A stretch of 64,000 nucleotides of DNA from Shimia haliotis (GCF_900114415.1 NZ_FOSZ01000002.1:62001-126000); one strand, 5' to 3'. Positions 9,103-18,121 are shown, numbered from the stretch's first letter. Notes: generated by a model not told the origin, from the letters alone. Made by a program: numbers and translations.

Positions 9103-9332
9103 TCCCCACCCTCCGCAGAAATCGGTAAGCCCGCCGTTGTGACACAGTGGGTGTTGAGCGATAGCACGATGACATTGTCGGCCTCGGCGGCGGCCCGAAT
9201 GTGGTCATGGGAGAGGACGGCGGCGTCCTCGCACTCGGCGAATGTGCGCATCGCCACGGGATGGATATCGGACCCGCAGGCCGGAGCCCCGCCGATCGAC
9301 ATGCATATGGAAACGATCAAGACCCACATCAC
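9099..9332 (-). CDS. Small exported phage protein in the lysis cassette
   Basis: 77 aa. The N-terminus MMWVLIVSICMSIGGAPAC is hydrophobic and looks like a signal peptide or anchor, followed by a short hydrophilic domain with two or three Cys (ACGSD, FAECED, THC). It overlaps the endolysin stop and the Rz start by 4 bp each, so it belongs to the lysis operon. No known family recognised; possibly a lysis regulator or disulphide-stabilised periplasmic protein. Confidence 0.6.
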   Translation of the reverse strand: MMWVLIVSICMSIGGAPACGSDIHPVAMRTFAECEDAAVLSHDHIRAAAEADNVIVLSLNTHCVTTAGLPISAEGGE

Positions 9333-10261
9333 GGGGTCTTCCCGGCGCGATGATCTTCGATCCGGGCGTTGCGGGCTTTCAGGGCGTAGAAGATGACGCC
9401 GATGAACACAGCCGCCCCGATCCAGGGCAAGGCCGCTTGCACCACGTCTGCAAGCCCAACCAAATCCAGCACGCGCTCAGCCGTATCGCGCGCCTCTTCG
9501 GCCTGGGTCAGCGCCGGCGCAATCTGCCCGGCCACAGATCCCGCAGCACCCAGAACGCCAAGCCCTACCTGCGCATTCGCCGCCGTGAGGATCCGACTGT
9601 TTTCTGGTACGCCCGTGGCCCGTTCCGGCGCGACCGACCTCGGTGCAGCTGTCGACAGGGCCTCCGTGAGCGCCACATCGATGATCGGCACCAGAGGCAG
9701 ACCGTTATCATCGCGAAACGCCAAGATGGCTGCGCGGGTGCGAGGCCCGACCTGACCGTCCACGCGGCCCACCTCGTGATATCCAAGCGCTTTGAGACGC
9801 GCCTGCACCTCACGGACCGAGAGCGTCGCGGTCGGTGCCACATTACCGGCGCGCCGCACCCCGAGCAGCCGCGATTTCGCATAGCGCTGGATATTGACGG
9901 CATCAGATTGATTGCCGCCTAGCACTTCGATCATGGCGCCCGCCGTTTTCACGAAGAAGCCAACATGGCCCTGCCATGATTTCGAACCGCGTGAGAAGAC
10001 AACGATGTCGCCCTCTTGGGCCTCCGCGAGGTCTACGGGAATGCCCCAGTCCAGATAAGAGCGCGCGTTGAGGCGTCGGGTGGAGCGCAGCCCGGCCTTT
10101 TCGAGGCAATGGCCCACGAAGGCTGCACACCAAGCGACAGAGTCATGCTCGACCCAGTCGTGGCCAACAGAGGCATACATCGCCATGATGGCTGGGTTGT
10201 CTTCAGTGCCTGGGCCTTCAGTGGTGCCGATGTAGCTTTGGGCGATTTCAAAAGGGGTCAT
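9329..10261 (-). CDS. Endolysin: NlpC/P60-type hydrolase with peptidoglycan-binding domain and C-terminal membrane helix
   Basis: 310 aa from ATG at 10261 (AAGGAGG upstream; longer starts lack a site). Residues 1-130 match the TIGR02594-type NlpC/P60-like domain with probable catalytic Cys45 (SVAWCAAFVG) and His99 (QGHVGFF). Residues about 145-195 form a peptidoglycan-binding repeat (VQARLKALGYHEVGRVDG, PRTRAAILAF). A membrane helix lies near the end (AALPWIGAAVFIGVIFYAL). It should cut peptide cross-links of the cell wall. The terminal helix suggests membrane tethering, which is unusual for a holin-released enzyme. Confidence 0.85.
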   Translation of the reverse strand: MTPFEIAQSYIGTTEGPGTEDNPAIMAMYASVGHDWVEHDSVAWCAAFVGHCLEKAGLRSTRRLNARSYLDWGIPVDLAEAQEGDIVVFSRGSKSWQGHVGFFVKTAGAMIEVLGGNQSDAVNIQRYAKSRLLGVRRAGNVAPTATLSVREVQARLKALGYHEVGRVDGQVGPRTRAAILAFRDDNGLPLVPIIDVALTEALSTAAPRSVAPERATGVPENSRILTAANAQVGLGVLGAAGSVAGQIAPALTQAEEARDTAERVLDLVGLADVVQAALPWIGAAVFIGVIFYALKARNARIEDHRAGKTP

Positions 10262-10275
10262 TCTGGCCTCCTTGC

Positions 10276-10307
10276 AAAAGAAAACACCGCCCCGAAGGGC
10301 GGCGTGT
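10276..10307 (-). terminator. Intrinsic terminator between holin and endolysin genes
   Basis: On the minus strand a GC stem of six pairs (GCCGCC(C)/GGGCGGT type, loop TTCG) is followed by TTTTCTTTT. It lies after the holin stop (10335) and 15 bp before the endolysin start, so read-through or a separate promoter is needed for endolysin expression. Confidence 0.65.
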
Positions 10308-10334
10308 GATCTGGCGATCGATGTTTGGTGGGTT

Positions 10335-10646
10335 TTATTTCTTGCGGCCAATCCAGGCGCAGAGCAGGCTTTCGGCACCGCGGGGGCCGAGATAGGCGAG
10401 CGTGGCCACGAACCCGGTTGAGACCGGCTGGGTCAGACCAATGTAATTCGCGGCCGCATCGCCAATGAGCGCCATGCCCACAGCGACGGGGATTTCCCAG
10501 AGAAGTTCCTTGCCGAAAAAGCGGCGATTTCCGAGCTTCACCTCGCCGGAGTGCCACATGAGCCGACCGGTGAAGGCACCAATCAATGTGGTGATGGCCC
10601 CGCCAAAGAGGTGGTTGATGGTTTCGATAAAACTGTTCTCCGGCAT
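10335..10646 (-). CDS. Putative phage holin (LydA/holin superfamily III type)
   Basis: 103 aa from ATG at 10646 with AAGGAGGCAGGGAG upstream. Three hydrophobic segments (about 12-28, 50-68, 75-92) are separated by short charged loops, and the C-terminus is basic (WIGRKK). Size, topology and position upstream of the endolysin fit a class-I holin of the LydA-like group. It would form inner-membrane lesions at lysis time. The membrane topology is seen; the family is inferred. Confidence 0.7.
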   Translation of the reverse strand: MPENSFIETINHLFGGAITTLIGAFTGRLMWHSGEVKLGNRRFFGKELLWEIPVAVGMALIGDAAANYIGLTQPVSTGFVATLAYLGPRGAESLLCAWIGRKK

Positions 10647-10664
10647 CTCCCTGCCTCCTTGGTC

Positions 10665-11750
10665 TCAGAACGGCCCGGTTGCATCCGGATCGATGATGGG
10701 CGGCACGTTTGCGCTGGCAGACACGGGTGCCGTGGTCTCCGCCCGCGCATCTGTGCCCGCGCCGAGCTGAGGCTGTTTCAGCTCCAGCGTGGTGACAAAG
10801 CCGCCCGCGCGGGTCAGCGTGTGGGTCACAGCCTCGATGCGATAGGACCCGTCCACGCCAGGCCGCGTGCCGGACACGGTGCAGATTCCATCCGGCACAG
10901 CAGCCGTGTTGCCCTCGATGACCACCGTGCCTTCGCCCGCATCCCGAGCCGTCGTTGCGGCATCACTCTTACCCTGCTGGGTGGTTTCCAGCGCGCCCGA
11001 CCGGGCGAAACGATCCGCGTAGACTGAGGGCACGTCGATCCCCGTTGCCCGCTCGACGATCTGCCAAGCGCCCGCCGCTACATCATACCAGCGCCCACGG
11101 ACTGCCCCGAATTGCGGGCGACCGAGCCTCGGGGCAATGTCCCAGCTGTGCAGGTTCTGGCCCCAGGTTGCCGCAATGGCCGTCGCGTAATCGGCATTGC
11201 GCTTTGAGAGCACAATCCGCCCGCCGGTGAGGCGGAAGTTGCCACCGATTTCGCGGGAAAGTCGCTCGCCCATGGCGATCAGGCTTTCATCGCGCATCTC
11301 GAAATAGCCGCGGGTCAGGTTGCGGAGCGCCGGATCAATTTCGATCTGTGTGATCCCTGCATGCGTCGCTGCCTCGCGCAGGATTTTCTCCACAGTCGCC
11401 CCATCCCAATGGCGCTGCTGGCCTTCTTTGGCCCGGCCTGTCGTATCCATGCCCTTGGCCGTAATGCGAAGTCGCCGCCCCGCGCTGCGGGTGCCTGAGG
11501 ATTTCACCTCATCAACCGTGCCCTCAAAAACGACCCGCATCCCCTCGCTGTCCCAGCCGAGTGCAATCGCAACGGGCGCACCGATCTGCGGAAGGACAAT
11601 GCGCCCATCGGTGTCATCAATCTCGAGATCCGCACTGTCGGTGTGGGTGCCGACCTTGTCCGAGACTTGCAGGCCCAAAAGGACCGGCATCAGCGCCGTG
11701 GTGATATTCGTGCCCGCCACGGTCACGTTGAAAAGCGCGCGCTTCGACAT
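10665..11750 (-). CDS. Phage late control gene D-type protein (P2 gpD, baseplate hub)
   Basis: 361 aa. It starts MSKRALFNVTVAGTNIT and continues with the DSADLEIDDTDGRI pattern typical of the gpD family, then KSSGTRSAGRRLRITAKGMD and TVEKILREAATHAG. The C-terminus is Ala/Thr-rich. In P2-type phages gpD forms the hub on which the tube is built and binds the gpV spike. It is last of the P2-type tail genes (after U and X), as in P2. Confidence 0.85.
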   Translation of the reverse strand: MSKRALFNVTVAGTNITTALMPVLLGLQVSDKVGTHTDSADLEIDDTDGRIVLPQIGAPVAIALGWDSEGMRVVFEGTVDEVKSSGTRSAGRRLRITAKGMDTTGRAKEGQQRHWDGATVEKILREAATHAGITQIEIDPALRNLTRGYFEMRDESLIAMGERLSREIGGNFRLTGGRIVLSKRNADYATAIAATWGQNLHSWDIAPRLGRPQFGAVRGRWYDVAAGAWQIVERATGIDVPSVYADRFARSGALETTQQGKSDAATTARDAGEGTVVIEGNTAAVPDGICTVSGTRPGVDGSYRIEAVTHTLTRAGGFVTTLELKQPQLGAGTDARAETTAPVSASANVPPIIDPDATGPF

Positions 11751-11762
11751 GGGTTCACGTCC

Positions 11763-11990
11763 TCACCAAAGCCGGATCGGATCCAGAACCTGCTGTTCCC
11801 GCGGGATCGGTATTGGCATCTCGAAGCTTGTGCCCACCGGTAGGGTCTGGCCGACATCGGCAAGTCCAAGGTTCTGATCGTAGATCGCCTCCACAAGCCC
11901 CGGCATCGGCCGTTTGAATCTGCGCCAGACGATCACCGACACGGTCAGCCCGTCGCCTTCGACGGTCACGGTTTCGATCACCTGGTCCAT
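11763..11990 (-). CDS. Tail protein X (P2 gpX type, LysM-like)
   Basis: 75 aa. The pattern TVSVIVWRRFKRPMPGLVEA, then IYDQNLGLADVGQTLPVGT and IPIPREQ, is that of gpX, a small LysM-like protein needed for tail completion. It overlaps the upstream gpU gene by 13 bp and precedes gpD, the P2 order. Cytoplasmic during assembly. Confidence 0.85.
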   Translation of the reverse strand: MDQVIETVTVEGDGLTVSVIVWRRFKRPMPGLVEAIYDQNLGLADVGQTLPVGTSFEMPIPIPREQQVLDPIRLW

Positions 11991-12409
11991 AGGAGCACAT
12001 CCGCCAGAAGAGAGAAGAACGCCCCCGCACTTGGCGCGCTGGCCCGTTTCACGGTGATGTCGACATCAATGACCTTGCCGACGCCATTGCGGCCGAGATA
12101 GGAGGCGCGCTCTGCCACCGAGAGGATATTGACCCAGCCCATCAAGGCGCCATCGCCCCGCATCATATATTGCGGACGCCCCGAGGCGCGGGCTTGCGAC
12201 AGAAGCGTTAGCTGTCCCATGCCACCGAACTTTTCTGGATAGAGCCGGGCCTTGATCGTCCAGCTTTCCGGGCCTTCGCCCACATATTCGAGGATGGGCC
12301 GCGCTCCGAGAACGGGCTTTTCGGCAAAGCCGGCCTCCGTGCCATGGCTGTAGCCATCGGTGTTGAAGGGCAGGATTTCAAATTGGACGGGTCCGAGAAT
12401 CATCAGCAT
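11978..12409 (-). CDS. Tail protein U (P2 gpU type)
   Basis: 143 aa. MLMILGPVQFEILPFNTDGY, then RPILEYVGEGPESWTIKARL and LYPEKFGGMGQL, is the conserved gpU core; gpU caps or completes the P2 tail. The start overlaps the tape-measure stop by 1 bp. The C-terminus overlaps gpX. Confidence 0.85.
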   Translation of the reverse strand: MLMILGPVQFEILPFNTDGYSHGTEAGFAEKPVLGARPILEYVGEGPESWTIKARLYPEKFGGMGQLTLLSQARASGRPQYMMRGDGALMGWVNILSVAERASYLGRNGVGKVIDVDITVKRASAPSAGAFFSLLADVLLWTR

Positions 12410-14847
12410 CAGGCAAACCTCAACCCGGTATCGGCATAAACACCCCGGAAGGCTTCGCGGATCTGATCGCGCAGCTGGCGAGTAATTTCTGCCGCAAGCT
12501 GTTGTGGGCCCGCCGTCGCACCCGTGATGGTGATGGGCGCATTGACCGAGACCTCCACTGGTCCCGCACCACCCATACTTCCCGCTGGGTTCACATAACC
12601 ATTGCGGTTGGCGGTGATGAGTTCCGGACCGCGTTCCCCAACCAGATAAGTGCCGCCGCGCGAGATGGGCCCACCAGCCGCCCGCGTGCCGTCGACACCT
12701 GAGAATTCATCGACAGCCACGGCTGGGGCTTCATCGCCACCGCCAAGCCAAGCCGGCATCGAGGGCCAGCGGACAATGTTCGTCAGATCAATATTGCCGA
12801 TCGCCTCAACGATGCGGGACGGAATACCCCGGATCCAGGCGATCAGTTCTTCGAACTTGGCCACCATCCCGTCCCAGAGCGCTTGGATCGCCTCGAGGCC
12901 CTTGTCGTAAAGCCCGGTGACCAGACTGGCAAAACCATCGATGATCCGGCCGGTCAGATTGGCCGCGTTCTGGGCAATCCGGGCCTGCTCTTCTTCCGAC
13001 AAGACCTCCTGCTCGAAAAGCCCCGAGCTGAAAAACTCGGTGATGGCATTGACCGCCGTCCCGAGCGCGGAACCCAATCCCGAAAACGCGTTCGAAATCG
13101 CATCGGTGATCGGGGTCAAGAAGCTGAGCTTTTCGCCGAGCCAGTCGAGCGGGCCCTGGAGCCGCTCGGAAATCGCCTGGCCCACGCCAGACAAGGTTGC
13201 CGTGATCCGGTCCCAGTAGCGATAGATCGTGAAGCCTGCCGCAGCGACAGCGGCCGCCACAGCGGCAAAAGTCGCCCAAACCGGGGCCGAGATCGTTGCC
13301 ACGGCCGCCCCGATCGCGGCAATGCCAGAGGACAGCGCCCCGACACCTGGGACCGCCAGGGCGATCCCGGTCAAGCCGGCGCGCAGCCGCCCGAGTGTCC
13401 CGAGGGGCTGTCCACCCATTGATGCCAAAGCCGATTGCAGCCCGATCATTTCTGTCGCGGCCGTCCGCGCGCCAATGGCCGCGCGCCCGATCGTGTTGTA
13501 GCCGGCAGCAATCATCGAGAGCACACCGCCGCGGCCCAAGAGGCCCGCGAATTGCAGCGCTGACATCGCGCCCTTGAAGGCGATGACCGCTGCTGTCGCG
13601 CCCACCACGGCAAGTGTCACCTCTGGATAGGCGGCCGCCAGCTCAGAAATCCGCAAGAACAGCGGGGTGATCGCCTCCGCCAGAGACGTGATCGCGGGCA
13701 TCAGCGCATTGCCAATGTTGACCTGCAATTCGGTCAGCACGTTTTGGAACCGCTGGATATTGGCTTGGAAAGTGTTGTTGCGCGCTTCGAACTCCGCGAA
13801 CGCAGAGCCTGCGTAATTGGCTCGGTCCCCCACCATGCCAAGCGTGTCTTCCACGAGGCCGAGGTTGGTCAGGAGCGGCCCAAGAGCGCGCGCTTCATTT
13901 CCAAAAAGCTGGCTCGAAATCGCCGCCTGTTGTTCACGCGGGATCTGACTGATGCGCCGCAGCACATCGAGCGTCGTGCCCACAGCGTCTTCCTGCATGC
14001 GCCGCGCGACAGCTTCTGCATCGAGCCCAAGCTCTTGAAACGCTTCCCGCTGTGCCCGCGTCGCGGCTGAGCCGCGCGTCAGTGCAGCCCCCATGTTGCG
14101 AAAACTCGTCGCCGCCACCTCGCTTTGCGCACCAGCGGCCAACATCGCGGAGGCAAAGGCCGAGGTCTCTTCCGCCGAAAACCCGAACAGCGTCGCTTGC
14201 GCCCCAACGCGGCGGACCACATCGAGAATATCGGCCGCACTCGAAGCCTGGCTGTTCGAGAGATGGTTCATGGCATCTGCCAGCGAGACCGTCTCGTCGA
14301 TCGTGAGGCCCAAGGCCGTCATCAGGTTCGCCATGGAGGCGCCGGCCTGATCGGCACTGATGTCAAAGGCCACCCCGATCCGCGCGGCGGCATCGGTGAA
14401 GCGAATGAGGTCTTGCCCCGCAATGCCGGCTTGCCCCGCAGCCGCGGCGATTTCTGCAAGGCCCGTTACGGCGATGGGAATATCGCGCGAGAGGGCAAAG
14501 AGATCCTGTTGGAACTGAGCAAACCCTTCCGGCGTCGGGAAATCCACCACCTTGCGCACATCCGCCATGGCGCTTTCAAACTCGGAGGCCGCGGCAATCG
14601 GGCCACCGATCGCTTCACGCAGCGCGTAGAAACTCGCCGCTGCATCCACCAAACCACCCCGTGCAGCCGCAAGGGATCGATTGTTGCGAGTGATCGCCGC
14701 GTTCAGCCGGTCACCAAAGGTCATCGGTAGGCCGTTGTTTTCCCGGATGCGGGTGGAAATGCCAGCCAGCGCGCTGGCCGCTTGCCGCGCAGGGCTCGTC
14801 ACGCGATCGAGAAGCTCGATCACCAGCTGGGAGGTCAGCGTTGCCAT
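12409..14847 (-). CDS. Tail tape measure protein (TP901 family)
   Basis: 812 aa. Residues about 85-420 contain the TP901 core (FESAMADVRKVVDF, LSNSQASSAADILDVVRRVG, EVAATSFRNMGAAL). Two hydrophobic stretches lie near 400-445 and 520-555. The end has RGGTYLVGERGPELI, a signature of tape-measure C-termini. The protein sets tail length; at about 0.15 nm per residue it predicts a tail of roughly 120 nm. It starts 11 bp inside the frameshifted end of the chaperone gene, as expected for coupled synthesis. Confidence 0.9.
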   Translation of the reverse strand: MATLTSQLVIELLDRVTSPARQAASALAGISTRIRENNGLPMTFGDRLNAAITRNNRSLAAARGGLVDAAASFYALREAIGGPIAAASEFESAMADVRKVVDFPTPEGFAQFQQDLFALSRDIPIAVTGLAEIAAAAGQAGIAGQDLIRFTDAAARIGVAFDISADQAGASMANLMTALGLTIDETVSLADAMNHLSNSQASSAADILDVVRRVGAQATLFGFSAEETSAFASAMLAAGAQSEVAATSFRNMGAALTRGSAATRAQREAFQELGLDAEAVARRMQEDAVGTTLDVLRRISQIPREQQAAISSQLFGNEARALGPLLTNLGLVEDTLGMVGDRANYAGSAFAEFEARNNTFQANIQRFQNVLTELQVNIGNALMPAITSLAEAITPLFLRISELAAAYPEVTLAVVGATAAVIAFKGAMSALQFAGLLGRGGVLSMIAAGYNTIGRAAIGARTAATEMIGLQSALASMGGQPLGTLGRLRAGLTGIALAVPGVGALSSGIAAIGAAVATISAPVWATFAAVAAAVAAAGFTIYRYWDRITATLSGVGQAISERLQGPLDWLGEKLSFLTPITDAISNAFSGLGSALGTAVNAITEFFSSGLFEQEVLSEEEQARIAQNAANLTGRIIDGFASLVTGLYDKGLEAIQALWDGMVAKFEELIAWIRGIPSRIVEAIGNIDLTNIVRWPSMPAWLGGGDEAPAVAVDEFSGVDGTRAAGGPISRGGTYLVGERGPELITANRNGYVNPAGSMGGAGPVEVSVNAPITITGATAGPQQLAAEITRQLRDQIREAFRGVYADTGLRFA

Positions 14848-14857
14848 GGGATCAGGT

Positions 14858-15273
14858 TCACTTCAGCATTGCGGCGCGCGCCAAACGACGGGCCTCGGCG
14901 TGCCAGAGGACCAGCTCCGGCCAGTCCATGTCCATCAAGTCCGTGATCGGCGTGTTCAGCCAGTGGGCGGTTTCGGCTGTGATGGTGCGCCAGTCGCGGA
15001 TGCCGTGCCCTGTGGGAAAAAACCCGCGATCACCTCGGAGATCGCGGTAAAATCGTCGGTGTCCATCTCTTCGATCGCCTCGCGTGGCAGATCGGTCAGA
15101 ACGGCAGCCATGAGAATGCCCTGTTCCAGCTGATCCTCGATCCCAGCCAACGCATCCTGCAGGGTCTTGAGGTCCTTCACTTTTGGCTTCTTGACACTGA
15201 CCTCCGTCAGGGTCTGATCCCCCAAGGCGATGGGTGCCGTGAGCGGTAGGCGTTTATTGCGATGCTGTGCCAT
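14858..15273 (-). CDS. Tail assembly chaperone E+E' made by -1 frameshift (P2 gpE/E' type)
   Basis: Two nested products share ATG 15273 (GAGGGG upstream). The zero-frame protein E is 105 aa and stops at 14956. It contains the tail-chaperone helix region (KDLKTLQDALAGIEDQLEQG, EEMDTDDFTAISEVIAGFF). Slipping -1 on T TTT TTC at 15022-15016 enters a second frame that reads through to TGA at 14858. This gives 138 aa with the tail PTGHGIRDWRTITAETAHW and a Trp-rich end, typical of E'. The extension fills the gap before the tape-measure gene. In P2 and lambda the longer form binds the tape measure. The slip site is seen; frameshifting itself is inferred. Confidence 0.8.
15016..15022 (-). promoter_or_regulatory. 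-1 ribosomal frameshift slippery heptamer
   Basis: The minus strand reads GGT TTT TTC CCA in the E frame. T TTT TTC lets both Phe tRNAs re-pair after one step back. The -1 frame is open for 52 further codons. Confidence 0.75.
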
Positions 15274-15281
15274 GGGTCCCC

Positions 15282-15818
15282 TCAAAATCCGTTGGGAATG
15301 CGCAGGATGTTGCGCTCATCAGCGTTCTGGGAGGTGCCATCCACGCGCCAATCGGCGGTGAAAAAGTCCCAGTAGAGTTTCTCGACCCCGCCAAAATGCA
15401 GCTCGTAATGCAAGATTTCCGAAATCGAATAGTCAAAGCCCTGCATTTCACCGCGCTGGAAGGCTTCCGGATTTGCCGCCCCAAGCCGGCCTTCAAGCAC
15501 GGCTTTCGCCTCGATAGCCTCGCCCGTCCGTTTTGAGCGGATCGAGCCATAGGCGGTGAATTTCTTGCGCGAGGCCGCGCCCAACCCAAACTGGGTCAGA
15601 AGATCTGGATCCCAGCCCGCCAGCTTGAAGCTGGCCTCCAATTTCTGGATGCCGACGGCCACTTCGATCTGCACGCGCGAGCCGCCCGGGTGATAATCCT
15701 GAAAGCTTTCCTGCAGATTGGGCAGTTGCAACTCGGTCAGCGTCAGGTGTTTCGAGGCTGTCGGATCCTCATCGCCGCAAAAGAGGTTTGCGGCTTCCAT
15801 GATGTAGATATTGCTCAT
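15282..15818 (-). CDS. Major tail tube protein (P2 gpFII type)
   Basis: 178 aa, starting MSNIYIMEAANLFCGDED. It has the tube-protein pattern GSRVQIEVAVGIQKLEASFK, then AYGSIRSKRTGEAIEAK and a C-terminal FDYSISEILHYELHFGG. Size and position straight after the sheath gene fit gpFII. It polymerises into the inner tube around the tape measure. Confidence 0.9.
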   Translation of the reverse strand: MSNIYIMEAANLFCGDEDPTASKHLTLTELQLPNLQESFQDYHPGGSRVQIEVAVGIQKLEASFKLAGWDPDLLTQFGLGAASRKKFTAYGSIRSKRTGEAIEAKAVLEGRLGAANPEAFQRGEMQGFDYSISEILHYELHFGGVEKLYWDFFTADWRVDGTSQNADERNILRIPNGF

Positions 15819-15829
15819 GTGAGGTCCTC

Positions 15830-17077
15830 TCAGCCGGTGATGGTGCCGACCTGCGCGAGCAGGTCATCCAGCAGCGCATCAAGCGCCGGGCGATAGCGGG
15901 CAGATTGAATGCCAAGATAGCGCAGCACCGGGGCCTCTTCAGCCGCAAAGCTGACGGTGAAGCGGCCTTGGCGCAGTTCTTCCGGCGTGTTTTGATCGCG
16001 TGTGAATTTCAGCTCGAAGCCCAGGATGTCCCCATCGGCCTTTAGGTTGCGCAGTCCCGTTTCCATGGTGTTCAGGATGGCCTGGATAGTCTGACCGGTG
16101 ACGTTGAAGCGCCCGAGATAGAAGCGCAGGGTCCGAAGCAGCATCAGGTGAATGAAATCCCGTCCTCGGGTGACATTATAGAACCGCCAGAGATCATCCT
16201 CTCCGGCATTGTCGGTCCCGACAAAGATGAAGCCACCCTGGCCAATGGCGCTTTCGACACCCATCTCGCCGCGCAGGAGCACGCCAATATTGGCCGACAA
16301 AAGCCGCTGCCCCTCGGTCGCACCATCCGTCAGCGAAAAGCTGATGGGCCGAGAGGGGCCGACAATGCCCTGCACCGGCTGGTTGGCCCAGGAGTGGAAC
16401 GGCCTGCCTTGTTTTTCGTGATCGCGGCGGACGCCGATGCCGATGATGGCAGGTGATGCGGGTTGGACCACACTCACGCCATTGTCGTAGACCTTCACTG
16501 CCGGATCGATGGGGATGAGGCGCGACGAGGAAATCTTCTCGCGCCAGTCGATGGCATCTTGCTCTGTCGTGGCCGGGCCGTCGACCACAGCATGGGCCAG
16601 GAGCTTTTCGCAGATGGGCGGCAAGGCTGCGCAAACCGGGTTCGCCTCAGCCCCCGTGCGCTGGCTGGTGAACCCAGGCGCGCAAAGGAGCCGCGGGATC
16701 ATGCCAATCTCGGGCCCTGCGCGTCGGAAGGCAGAAAGCCCTGTCTGTGCGCCATCACCCACGACACTGGCAATCGTCGCTGCAGCGTCGACACCGTCTT
16801 CGACGCGAACCAGGACCACCTTGGCAGCGACCTGGAATTCACCAAGCTGCGCGTTGAGCAGAACCAGCGCGTCTTTGAGCGTGCCGGCGTCCCCGAGCGC
16901 GGTCAGCTTGGCCGCATCATCGGAATAGAGAAACACGGGCGTGTCAGCGGGAAAGACAGATGCATCCGCATCCGGTGCGGTGCCAATGATGCCGACCACC
17001 GACATATCACTCCAGACCGGTGGGCGCGGTTCATTGTCGATCCGCGTGATCGAAATCCCGAAAGTCGGGTCGGACAT
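15830..17077 (-). CDS. Contractile tail sheath protein (P2 gpFI type)
   Basis: 415 aa. It begins MSDPTFGISITRIDNEPRPP, the usual start of myophage sheaths, followed by the SVVGIIGTAPDAD motif, and near the C-terminus has YNVTRGRDFIHLMLLRTLRF and ELRQGRFTVSFAAEEAPV. The sheath wraps the tube and contracts on infection. Its presence shows the phage is a myovirus. 11 bp separate it from the tube gene. Confidence 0.92.
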   Translation of the reverse strand: MSDPTFGISITRIDNEPRPPVWSDMSVVGIIGTAPDADASVFPADTPVFLYSDDAAKLTALGDAGTLKDALVLLNAQLGEFQVAAKVVLVRVEDGVDAAATIASVVGDGAQTGLSAFRRAGPEIGMIPRLLCAPGFTSQRTGAEANPVCAALPPICEKLLAHAVVDGPATTEQDAIDWREKISSSRLIPIDPAVKVYDNGVSVVQPASPAIIGIGVRRDHEKQGRPFHSWANQPVQGIVGPSRPISFSLTDGATEGQRLLSANIGVLLRGEMGVESAIGQGGFIFVGTDNAGEDDLWRFYNVTRGRDFIHLMLLRTLRFYLGRFNVTGQTIQAILNTMETGLRNLKADGDILGFELKFTRDQNTPEELRQGRFTVSFAAEEAPVLRYLGIQSARYRPALDALLDDLLAQVGTITG

Positions 17078-17117
17078 GGCTGTCCCTCCTTGAAAATGTC
17101 AGGGCAAAAGACGCGGG

Positions 17118-17924
17118 TCAGTAGGACCCGCCATCCACCGTGGTGATCTGGGCCTGCAACCCATCGAGCGTGCTTTGCAGGTTGGAGACCTGGGCGATCG
17201 TGTGCCCGTGGCTACTGGCCGCTTTACTCGCGAGCTGGGACGTGAGCGTCGGAATATCGCCGATCCCGAGCGCCACGGTGCCGGTCTGGCCATTCACCGA
17301 GGAGACCGGGCCATTGGCGAGCACGCTTTCCGCCACGGCTGCGGCATCTGCGGCATCTTGAGCGGCCTGTTGAGCCAAGAGCAGCGTGTTAGCCACATTG
17401 GCGGCGGCCTCGATCAGCGCCGTCGCGAGACCCGCGCTTGCGGAAATCACCCAGTCATTGTGCTGGGCAGCGCCAATCTCGCCGTGAATGGCGACAACCT
17501 CACCTGCGAGCCCACCGTTTTCCCGCGCGTAAGCTGCCACTCGAAACACTGCCCAGTCGTTCAGGCTGCCGGTCCCGTCTCGTGAGATCACCACATAGGG
17601 CGTGGGCGCAAAGAGCGCACGTGCCGGTGTGTCGTCGATCTCAAAGGTTGTCTCGAGCCCGACCGTGAGCGTGAGCGGCGTGGCCGATGTCGCGACCAGA
17701 AACCCGTTTTCTGCGGCGGCAGATGCTGTGGCCAGCGCAGGCCCCAGGACTTCATTCACCCGGGTCAGGCCCAGCGTGACCAGATTGTCGGTGGCCGTGC
17801 CGATCTGGGCGAGCTGAGCATTCAGTTCTGCGAGGCTTTCCGCAATCAGGCGATAGCGGCGGTTGAAGAAATCCCGGTCGAGATCCTGATTGTCGCGCAC
17901 GCGTAGGTCTTCGAACCTCAGCAT
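17118..17924 (-). CDS. Tail fibre-like protein upstream of the sheath gene
   Basis: 268 aa. A short N-terminal helix (RDFFNRRYRLIAESLAEL) precedes a beta-rich centre with DGTGSLNDWAVFRVAAYA, an Ala-rich coiled-coil part (about 165-205) and the fibre signature VSSVNGQTGTVALGIGDIP followed by SSHGHTIAQVSNLQ. The last pattern is common in phage fibre stalks. Position between baseplate gpI-type genes and the sheath is where P2-type phages encode fibre proteins. Confidence 0.75.
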   Translation of the reverse strand: MLRFEDLRVRDNQDLDRDFFNRRYRLIAESLAELNAQLAQIGTATDNLVTLGLTRVNEVLGPALATASAAAENGFLVATSATPLTLTVGLETTFEIDDTPARALFAPTPYVVISRDGTGSLNDWAVFRVAAYARENGGLAGEVVAIHGEIGAAQHNDWVISASAGLATALIEAAANVANTLLLAQQAAQDAADAAAVAESVLANGPVSSVNGQTGTVALGIGDIPTLTSQLASKAASSHGHTIAQVSNLQSTLDGLQAQITTVDGGSY

Positions 17925-17928
17925 GGCG

Positions 17929-18099
17929 TCAGCCTTTCTTCAGCGGTTCGGATGTCGCGATGGCCTCGGGATGATCTGTCGACAAACTGTCGAAGATTGC
18001 CGTCGTGACGGTATAGCGCGCGCCCGGCCGAAACCGGGCGCCAGCGAATTCAAGGGGACGGTTCACCGTCACCCGGTAATGGGTCGGTTTGGAGGCCAT
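17929..18099 (-). CDS. Small hypothetical tail-region protein
   Basis: 56 aa, MASKPTHYRVTVNRPLEF onward, ending in EPLKKG. ATG at 18099 has AAGGAAAG about 7 nt upstream. It ends 5 bp before the next gene and begins 23 bp after the preceding one, filling the gap in the operon. Basic, beta-prone, no known motif. A structural or assembly role is likely only from context. Confidence 0.65.
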   Translation of the reverse strand: MASKPTHYRVTVNRPLEFAGARFRPGARYTVTTAIFDSLSTDHPEAIATSEPLKKG

Positions 18100-18121
18100 G
18101 AGAGGTCTTTCCTTTATGGGA

